A stretch of DNA of 49,374 bases from Cupriavidus sp. D384. Lineage in GTDB: Bacteria; Pseudomonadota; Gammaproteobacteria; Burkholderiales; Burkholderiaceae. Within the stretch, counting starts at the first letter, position 1; every line of letters starts with the position of its first letter. Made by a program: the position numbers and the translations under genes. Below, in pieces: positions 43,685 through 49,374 of the stretch. The stretch spans positions 1 through 49,374 of the forward strand of contig NZ_BBQI01000029.1 in assembly GCF_001652915.1 (NCBI RefSeq), in the 5' to 3' direction. The notes below the pieces were generated by a model. That model saw only the letters and a list, made by a program, of their open reading frames with translations, searched no databases and was not told the DNA's origin.

Positions 43685-44524
43685 ATGCGAGTGCCATTTG
43701 GAAGAAAATCCGCGCCGAAATGCCTACGGAAGTTCGTAGGCCGGTTTTTCCTCGGGAGTCTCTGCCTTGCGTCTGGCGCCTTGTCCGGTACCGCCAGCGC
43801 GCAATCGAGCGCCGAACTGGCTAACAAGAGCAACAACCCGCTGAATCTGGCGCCGTCGTTCAATATCCAGAATTTCTATTCGCCGCGCCTGTACGGCAGC
43901 AATGCCCACACCAACGACCTGCTATTGCGGCCGACCATTCCCGTGGCGCCGGGCAGCCTGATCGGCGTGCCGCAGATATTTCGCGGCACCGTACCGGTCA
44001 GTACGCGCCCGAAGGGCGATGGATCGTACGAAACCGGCCTGGGCGATATCAACCTGTTTGATATCTTCCTGTTGCGTAGCGAAGGGATGCAGATTGGCGC
44101 CGGGCCATTGCTGACGATGCCGACCGCCACCGACCCCAGCCTGGGCACGGGCAAGTGGCAGGCCGGGGTGGCCGCCGTGGTGGTGGACCCGACCCCGGCG
44201 CGGCTGCTGGGCATGCTGGTGCAGTGGCAGCATTCGTTTGCCGGGCAGAGCAGCCGCCCGGACGTGCAGTCGCTGACGGCCCAGCCGTTCATGATCTTCA
44301 ACCTGCCGCACGGGTGGTATGTGCGGTCCACCGGCACCTGGACTTTCGATCTGCAGCGCGGCACGTACTACGTGCCGATTGGCCTGGGTGCAGGCAAGGC
44401 GTGGAAAGAGGGTCACACCATTCTCAACGCGTTTGTCGAACCGCAGTATTCGGTGCTGCATGACGGCAGCGGGGTTCCGCAATGGACGATATTCGCCGGT
44501 CTCAACATGACCTTCGGCAAATGA
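43685..44524 (+). CDS. Outer-membrane beta-barrel protein (family mis-named 'neuromedin U')
   Basis: A 279-residue secreted protein with a signal peptide (about residues 1-38, ending TASA/QSS). The mature part, NKSNNPLNLAPSFNIQNFYSPRLYGS, GVPQIFRGTVPVSTRP, ETGLGDINLFDIFLLRSEGMQIGAGPLLTMPTATD, is the pattern of bacterial barrel proteins often labelled 'neuromedin U' or 'transporter', related to the phenol-pathway MetA group. Alternating hydrophobic strands and an aromatic-rich end (IFAGLNMTFGK) support a barrel. GGAG lies 8 bp before the ATG at 43685; longer starts are less likely. The stop overlaps the next ATG. Confidence 0.82.
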   Translation: MRVPFGRKSAPKCLRKFVGRFFLGSLCLASGALSGTASAQSSAELANKSNNPLNLAPSFNIQNFYSPRLYGSNAHTNDLLLRPTIPVAPGSLIGVPQIFRGTVPVSTRPKGDGSYETGLGDINLFDIFLLRSEGMQIGAGPLLTMPTATDPSLGTGKWQAGVAAVVVDPTPARLLGMLVQWQHSFAGQSSRPDVQSLTAQPFMIFNLPHGWYVRSTGTWTFDLQRGTYYVPIGLGAGKAWKEGHTILNAFVEPQYSVLHDGSGVPQWTIFAGLNMTFGK

Positions 44525-45729
44525 AACGCGCCTGCGCAGTGCTCGCGGTGATGGCATCGGCGTGGCTAGCCGGCGCGCCGGCACCGGTGCGCGCCGAGCC
44601 CGATCCGCCGGGAGGTGTGGCGTCATCGCCAGCCCCGGCCCCGGCTGACAAGGCCGCCGCATCCAAACCGAAGCTGTCGATGTTCGATCCCGAGGACGGG
44701 ATGTTCGACATGAGCGATTTCCTGCTCCACCACAAGGGCGCGCTGCCTGTGCCGACCATCATCACCGAGCCGGCGGTGGGCTATGGCTTCGGGCTGGCGC
44801 TGGCGTTCTTCTCGCAGTCGATGGCCGAAGCCGCGGAGGAGGCAAGGGCGTCGGGCAAGGGGCCGGCGCCACCGAACATCACCGTCGTTGGTGGCGCATA
44901 TACCGAAAACGGCACCTGGGCGGCTGGCGCCGCGCACTTCCACACATGGGGCGGCGACCGCATCCGCTATCTTGGCGCGATCGGAAAGGTCAACGCCAAC
45001 CTTGAATACTTCGGCTTGCAGAACCAGCCGCGGGCCTACTCGCTCGATGGCTTTGCAATTGTGCAGCAACTGCTGTTCCGCGTGGCCGATTCCCATTGGT
45101 ATATCGGGCCGCGCTACGTCTATGCGGATACCACGGCCAGCTTCAAGTTTGGCGCTTCGGCCAACGAACTGGGTCCGATCGACAAGAGCCAGCGCATCGG
45201 CAAGGGCGGCCTGGTCATCGACTACGATTCGCGCGACAACATCTTCTTTCCCAACAAGGGCAGCTACGCGGAATTCGAGGCCCAGTTCGCGCGTGGCGGC
45301 CTGGGCAGTACGCAGGACTTCAACATGTTCAACGCGCGCGGCTTCACCTGGCTGCCGCTGGCGCGCACGTGGATCCTGGGTCTGCGGGCCGATACGAAAT
45401 TCTCGTCGGGAGATGTGCCGTTCTACGCGCAGCCGTACGTGGACCTGCGCGGCGTGCAGAAGGGCCGCTACCAGGACCGCAATGCGCTGGTGGCCGAGGT
45501 CGAATTACGCTGGGACGTGACGCCGCGCTGGTCGGTGCTGGCGTTTTCGGGCACCGGCAAGGCCTATGGCCGCTGGAACGACTTCTCGGACGCCTCCACC
45601 GTCGTCAGCGTCGGCGGCGGCTTCCGCTACATGATCGCGCGCAAGCTGGGCCTGTCGATGGGGATCGACGTGGCCCACAGCAAGAACCAGAACGCGTTCT
45701 ACCTCCAGGTGGGCAGCGCCTGGCACTAG
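44521..45729 (+). CDS. BamA/TamA-family (surface antigen D15) outer-membrane protein
   Basis: A 402-residue protein with signal peptide MKRACAVLAVMASAWLAG... cut near residue 26. Beyond a short low-complexity segment, residues about 60-402 are an Omp85-type barrel without POTRA domains: PTIITEPAVGYGFGLALAFF, KGGLVIDYDSRDNIFFPNKGSYAEFEAQF and the terminal strand NAFYLQVGSAWH. Without POTRA domains it is not BamA itself; the role may be lipid or small-molecule passage. The ATG overlaps the previous stop as ATGA, so the two barrels are translationally coupled and probably function together. Confidence 0.87.
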   Translation: MKRACAVLAVMASAWLAGAPAPVRAEPDPPGGVASSPAPAPADKAAASKPKLSMFDPEDGMFDMSDFLLHHKGALPVPTIITEPAVGYGFGLALAFFSQSMAEAAEEARASGKGPAPPNITVVGGAYTENGTWAAGAAHFHTWGGDRIRYLGAIGKVNANLEYFGLQNQPRAYSLDGFAIVQQLLFRVADSHWYIGPRYVYADTTASFKFGASANELGPIDKSQRIGKGGLVIDYDSRDNIFFPNKGSYAEFEAQFARGGLGSTQDFNMFNARGFTWLPLARTWILGLRADTKFSSGDVPFYAQPYVDLRGVQKGRYQDRNALVAEVELRWDVTPRWSVLAFSGTGKAYGRWNDFSDASTVVSVGGGFRYMIARKLGLSMGIDVAHSKNQNAFYLQVGSAWH

Positions 45730-45759
45730 GCGCCGCCGTCCCTTCAGTGCATGGCCGCG

Positions 45760-46302
45760 TCAGACCACGGCCGGGAAGTCCAGCGTGGTGTCGTTGACGC
45801 GGTTGATCATGTTGGTGAACAGGATCGCACTGATGGCCTGGATGGCTTCCACGATCTGCGCGTCGCTGTAGCCCGCGGCGCGTACGGCCTCGACGCTGGC
45901 GGCCGGCACGGTACCGCTGGTGCCCACCAGTTCCACGGCAAAGCGCGTCAGCGCGTCGATCTTCGCGTCTTCCGGGAAGCTGCCCCGGCGCAACTGCTGC
46001 GTCTGTTCCACGCTGAAACCGGCCATCTTCGTTGCTGTCAGCGTATGGGCGGCCAGACAGTAATCGCAACCGCTGTGCTCGCTGACAGACAGGTTGATCG
46101 CTTCCAGTTCCTTGGCCGACAGGCTGCCTTGCTTCAGCACGGCGTTGGTCTGCAGCGCCTGGGCCAGCACGGCCGGCGCATTGCTGCCAACGGTGGCGTA
46201 GGCGTTCGGCACCTTGCCGACGGCCTTGCGGATGGCGCCGAACAGCTCGGCGGTCTGGCCCGTGGCGTCCTGGGCGGCGATGGTGTGCAGGCGAGTGGTC
46301 AT
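45760..46302 (-). CDS. Carboxymuconolactone-decarboxylase/AhpD-like protein
   Basis: A 180-residue all-helical protein of the CMD/AhpD family. The motif EHSGCDYCLAAH (Cys79, Cys82, His86) is the AhpD redox centre, which acts with peroxidases or as a thiol reductase, rather than a lactone decarboxylase site. AAGGAG precedes the ATG. It is divergent from an AraC regulator gene with a 183-bp gap, suggesting inducible control. It converges on the BamA-like gene. Substrate or partner unknown. Confidence 0.9.
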   Translation of the reverse strand: MTTRLHTIAAQDATGQTAELFGAIRKAVGKVPNAYATVGSNAPAVLAQALQTNAVLKQGSLSAKELEAINLSVSEHSGCDYCLAAHTLTATKMAGFSVEQTQQLRRGSFPEDAKIDALTRFAVELVGTSGTVPAASVEAVRAAGYSDAQIVEAIQAISAILFTNMINRVNDTTLDFPAVV

Positions 46303-46485
46303 GGTGTGGCTCCTTGGGTTGCGGTGGTGATTGGGTTGCGTGTCAGGTTTCGGGCGCCGCCCCGGCCTTGCTTCCGGCCGGGTTGCTGCGCTGCCTTGGA
46401 CTCAATGGTAGGTGCGGCTGCGATCCGGATGGATTAGAATCCACTCAACTTTTTGCTTGATCGTCTCACGCCCCCGCATATAGCC

Positions 46486-47490
46486 ATGGACAGCCTTAGC
46501 GAACTGGTGCGCCTGCTGGCGCCGTCGGGCACGGTCGACCTGCATTGCCGGGTGGCGGGGGCGTGGTCGGCCCACAATGCGCAGGCGGCGCCGGGGCACG
46601 TGCCGTATCACGCCATCCTGGATGGGCAGGCCGATGTGTCGATGGGCACCGAGCCGCTGCGCGTGGCGGCCGGCGATGTGTTGTTGTTCCCGCACGGGGC
46701 GGCGCACACGCTGTCGGGCGTGCATGGCGGCAGCAAAACCCGCGTGGCGGGCGTCCGGCAGGAAGCCGGCCCGGAATCGCGCCGCTTCAACGGCGTGGTG
46801 ACCGAGGTCACGGTGCCGGGCGCGGCCGAACCTCTCGATATCCTCTGCGGCACGTTTGTGCTCGGCAGCGCAGCCGATGTGCTGCTGCGCGCGCTGCCCG
46901 AGATGCTGTGCGTCAAGACGGGTGGGACCGGTGAGATTGGTGGCAACGGCGACGCCGGGCTGGGCTGGCTGCGCGGCCTGATCGGCATGATGCATGTGGA
47001 GGCCGACGCGCCGGGGCCGGGCAGTGCGGCGATCATCGCCGACCTGTCGACAGCGCTGTTCACGGTGCTGCTGCGAACGCTGATTGCGCAGGGGGCGGTG
47101 TCGCACGGCGTGATGGCGCTGATGGCCGACGCGCGCATGGCACGCGCCGTGGACGCGGTGGTCCGGCATCCCGAACGGCCCTGGACGGTGGACAGCCTGG
47201 CCGAGGTCTGCAATGTGTCGCGGGCCACGCTGGCCCGGCGCTTCGCCCAGCTTGGTATCACGCCGCTGGAACTGGTGACCACGTTGCGCATGGAGCGGGC
47301 CGCGCGGCTGCTGCGTCGGGACGGACTGTCCGCGGCGGCAGTGGCCGAGCAGTGCGGCTATGCATCGCAGGCCGCATTCGGCCGGGTGTTCACCCAGCAC
47401 TTCGGGGTAGGCCCAGGCGCCTATCGCCGCCAGCATCGCGCACTTCGCAGCGCTCGCGCGACTACCCTGCCGCCGGAGGCTGCCGCATGA
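46486..47490 (+). CDS. AraC-family transcriptional regulator with cupin sensor
   Basis: A 334-residue regulator. Residues about 1-190 are a cupin_6-type sensor (DLHCRVAGAW, PYHAILDGQADVSM, AAGDVLLFPHGAAHTL), and the last 110 residues hold the two AraC helix-turn-helix units (WTVDSLAEVCNVSRATLARRFAQLG and LSAAAVAEQCGYASQAAFGRVFTQHFGVGPGAYRR). It is divergent from the AhpD-like gene, its probable target, and overlaps the following LysR gene as ATGA. Effector unknown. Confidence 0.92.
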   Translation: MDSLSELVRLLAPSGTVDLHCRVAGAWSAHNAQAAPGHVPYHAILDGQADVSMGTEPLRVAAGDVLLFPHGAAHTLSGVHGGSKTRVAGVRQEAGPESRRFNGVVTEVTVPGAAEPLDILCGTFVLGSAADVLLRALPEMLCVKTGGTGEIGGNGDAGLGWLRGLIGMMHVEADAPGPGSAAIIADLSTALFTVLLRTLIAQGAVSHGVMALMADARMARAVDAVVRHPERPWTVDSLAEVCNVSRATLARRFAQLGITPLELVTTLRMERAARLLRRDGLSAAAVAEQCGYASQAAFGRVFTQHFGVGPGAYRRQHRALRSARATTLPPEAAA

Positions 47491-48443
47491 GCACGGGCGG
47501 CACCACAAGGACATCCGGCCGGGCCGGAGACAACTGGGACGACTATCGATACTTCCTGGCCGTGGCGCGCGGCGGCACGCTGTCGGCGGCGGCCGCGCAG
47601 CTCGGCACCGAGCACACGACGGTGGCGCGACACATCCAGGCGCTGGAGCGGGTGCTGAATACGCGGCTGTTCCACAAGAGTCACGTCGGCTACGCGCTGA
47701 CGGCTGCCGGCGAACGGCTGCTCGCCACGGCGGAGGCCATCGAGAGTGCGCTGCTGGCGTCAAAGGCGGCTGCGGCGGGCGAGCAGGATATCGCCGGCAT
47801 TGTGCGGGTGGGTGCGCCGGACGGCTTCGGCAGCATGTTCCTGGCGCCGCGCATTCATACGCTGACGGCCCAGCATCCACGGCTGGAGGTGGAAATCTTT
47901 GCCGCCGCGCGACTGTTCAGCCTGACCCGGCGCGAAGCGGACATCGCCATCGGCCTTTCCGGTGCCGATCACCTGCGCGTGGCGTCACGCCGCCTGACCG
48001 ACTACCGGATGTACGTCTACGCCGCCCGGTCGTACCTGAAGCGCGCGGCGAAGATCCATACAAAGCAGGACCTGCTGGCACATCCGTTCGTCGGTTACGT
48101 GGAGGAACACCTGTTCTCGCCCGAACTGAGCTTTGCGGGGGCGACCGGCGTGGACTACCACGCCCGCGTGCGCAGCACGAACCTGCTCACCCAGGTACAT
48201 GCCACGCTGGCGGGGCAGTGCCTGTGCATCATCCCGGCCTATGTCGCGGCGGCGTTTCCGCAGCTGGTGGCGGTGCTGCCGGATCAGGTGGAGGTGACCC
48301 GCACCTTCCATATGCATGTACACGAAGACCACTGGAAAGCGGCCCACGTGCGTGCCGTGGCGAACTTCATTGCCGAGCAGGTCGATGCCAGCGTCCCGCT
48401 GTTCATGGGGTCGCTTCAGAATTCGGGGAGTATTGGCGGCTAG
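47487..48443 (+). CDS. LysR-family transcriptional regulator
   Basis: A 318-residue LysR protein. The winged helix is near residues 15-75 (NWDDYRYFLAVARGGTLSAAAAQLGTEHTTVARHIQALERVLNTRLFHKSHVGY), followed by the effector-binding domain. The N-terminal 14 residues are a Gly/Thr-rich extension. The ATG overlaps the AraC gene's stop by 4 bp, so a regulator of one family is translated from the same message as one of another, which is uncommon. No target gene is next to it downstream. Confidence 0.92.
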   Translation: MSTGGTTRTSGRAGDNWDDYRYFLAVARGGTLSAAAAQLGTEHTTVARHIQALERVLNTRLFHKSHVGYALTAAGERLLATAEAIESALLASKAAAAGEQDIAGIVRVGAPDGFGSMFLAPRIHTLTAQHPRLEVEIFAAARLFSLTRREADIAIGLSGADHLRVASRRLTDYRMYVYAARSYLKRAAKIHTKQDLLAHPFVGYVEEHLFSPELSFAGATGVDYHARVRSTNLLTQVHATLAGQCLCIIPAYVAAAFPQLVAVLPDQVEVTRTFHMHVHEDHWKAAHVRAVANFIAEQVDASVPLFMGSLQNSGSIGG

Positions 48444-48454
48444 GACCCTTGTCC

Positions 48455-48483
48455 CGGCTTGGGACCACGAAAGTTCCAAGCCG
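48455..48483 (+). terminator. Hairpin after the LysR gene
   Basis: CGGCTTGGGAC (48455-48465) pairs with GTTCCAAGCCG (48473-48483), 11 bp including one G:T pair, with no T-run. It is a possible weak terminator. The rest of 48484-48771 has lower GC than the flanks and no recognisable gene. Confidence 0.4.
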
Positions 48484-48771
48484 AAGCCGCCGGAAACTCG
48501 GCCTTCCCGTACCGTGCAATCGAGTCGGCCCCACGCTTGGTTTGTCGAGCGCCGATATCCTGTTGTGCGGACAGATACCCCAATCGTCAGCGTCGAGAAC
48601 GTCGACTTTTGTCAAAGATTGGCGAGTTTAGGAATCCTCCCATAGGAATCTGGTTTTCGCCGGGCTAGCTTTTGCGCGCTACCCCGCGCTCGATGGTTGG
48701 ATGGAATGCGCGGGCCCTTGACCTTCGCTGGAACCGCATCCATGGGCAATCGTCCACTGTCCTCTTTTTTC

Positions 48772-49347
48772 ATGAAACGGCGATTTGGCGTCGTGCCTGC
48801 CATATTGACTGGCCTGGCAGTGACACTGGCCGGTTGTACTGGTGTGGGACGCGGTTACGAGCGGCCGTCCAAATACCTCAGCGGCGGCGTCATGGCACTC
48901 AACTACACGCCTTATTACATCCACAGGATCAATATCGAAGGGCCTGACCCAGTTCGCGGCGGCGGGCCGAATGTCATGCCGGCCGAACCGGGCAAAGGCC
49001 CCTCCGGTGGAGGCAAGGAATCCTGCTGCCTGACCTATCCGCGCCAATGGCAACCCGAGCTGCGCGTCACGGTGCGCTGGCTGGTAGAGAAGGTGAAAGA
49101 CGGCAAGACCCCGGGCTATTGGTACAAGGCCGAGAACGTAAGCATCCCGCAGTATGACGGCACCCAGACTGGGGGCGCCTGGTCTATCTTCCTGCCCGGT
49201 GACCGGGTCAAGTTAATGATCGCGGACGGCAACGCCAATGGCCGCAACAGCGTTGACCGAACGCACACCGCCGATGACCCAGATGTGTTCCAAGGCGTGC
49301 GCGACGACGAGTGGAATCTCAAATATCGCAAGGGAGGCCTTCAATGA
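48772..49347 (+). CDS. DUF3304-type lipoprotein
   Basis: A 191-residue lipoprotein if the ATG at 48772 is used; residues 1-21 form a signal ending in the lipobox LAGC. An ATG at 48742 would add ten residues. The body (ALNYTPYYIHRINIEG, GGGKESCCLTYPRQWQPELRVTVRW) matches the DUF3304 pattern, with its Gly-rich loop and Cys-Cys pair. DUF3304 lipoproteins often sit beside type VI secretion effector genes, where they may be immunity or accessory proteins; here this is inference. AGGGAGG and ATGA overlap couple it to the next gene. Its base composition is lower in GC than the neighbouring genes. Confidence 0.75.
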   Translation: MKRRFGVVPAILTGLAVTLAGCTGVGRGYERPSKYLSGGVMALNYTPYYIHRINIEGPDPVRGGGPNVMPAEPGKGPSGGGKESCCLTYPRQWQPELRVTVRWLVEKVKDGKTPGYWYKAENVSIPQYDGTQTGGAWSIFLPGDRVKLMIADGNANGRNSVDRTHTADDPDVFQGVRDDEWNLKYRKGGLQ

Positions 49348-49374
49348 ATGCCGCACGCTGGCCGGAACTGATGC
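49344..49374 (+). CDS. Start of a gene cut by the window edge
   Basis: ATG overlaps the stop of the DUF3304 gene (ATGA) and has an ideal AGGGAGG ribosome site about 10 bp upstream. Only ten codons are visible (MNAARWPELM), too few to identify. From context it may encode a type VI secretion effector or a further accessory protein. Confidence 0.55.
   Translation, partial: MNAARWPELM

Overview
The window is a GC-rich chromosomal segment that looks like a betaproteobacterium of the Burkholderiales, most probably Cupriavidus or a close relative. This is inferred from gene content and codon style, not from a database search. Supporting signs are the AcnD/PrpF form of the methylcitrate cycle, a QueE with the CX14CX2C cluster reported for Burkholderia, a CreBCD set, many LysR/AraC/MarR regulators and abundant periplasmic and outer-membrane proteins. 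I see no rRNA, tRNA, CRISPR array, insertion sequence, integrase or replication origin. Nearly all of the window is ordinary, tightly packed chromosome.

Layout. 1-6.6 kb: a DUF1993 protein, an MFS exporter facing it across a shared terminator, then a forward run queE-queD-tadA-ldcA-ybiT (7-deazaguanine synthesis, tRNA editing, peptidoglycan recycling, ABC-F ATPase). 6.6-10.6 kb: creB-creC-creD, preceded by a triple TTCAC-type direct repeat with 11-bp spacing that matches the CreB/BlrA recognition tag. 10.6-18.2 kb: the remnant of an outer-membrane transporter gene, a conserved hypothetical gene, an aldehyde dehydrogenase, a penicillin-acylase-family hydrolase, a glutamine-amidotransferase-like protein coupled to a MOSC protein, a DUF1289 protein and a hotdog thioesterase. 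18.2-28 kb: a periplasmic asparaginase, then the propionate operon prpB-prpC-acnD-prpF on the minus strand, divergent from the sigma-54 activator gene prpR. The shared region holds a textbook sigma-54 promoter and, about 160 bp upstream of it, a perfect tandem palindrome that is the likely PrpR enhancer.

28-34 kb: a Fic-family AMPylator with its own inhibitory helix, a winged helix at its C terminus and a perfect 13-bp-arm palindrome upstream; a solitary egtB; azoR divergent from a LysR gene; a DoxX protein; and a DUF4136 lipoprotein. 34-37.5 kb: an FtsK-type DNA translocase with a very long Ala/Glu/Pro linker and an apparently missing first membrane helix. 37.5-42.8 kb: a cupin, an osmoprotectant-type binding protein fused to its permease (no ATPase gene beside it), and a triheme cytochrome c next to a Tat-exported spermidine-dehydrogenase-like flavoprotein, which together look like a periplasmic dehydrogenase. 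42.8-45.7 kb: a MarR gene divergent from two translationally coupled outer-membrane beta-barrel genes, with several palindromes between. 45.7-48.4 kb: an AhpD-like gene divergent from a coupled AraC-LysR regulator pair. 48.4 kb to the end: a lower-GC gap, then a DUF3304 lipoprotein coupled to a gene that runs off the edge, possibly the start of a type VI secretion accessory island.

The most rewarding observations are regulatory: the CreB tag array, the PrpR enhancer with its sigma-54 promoter, the Fic palindrome and the MarR/porin palindromes. Next come the orphan-looking redox and transport gene pairs and a decayed outer-membrane gene. I found no convincing wholly new system.
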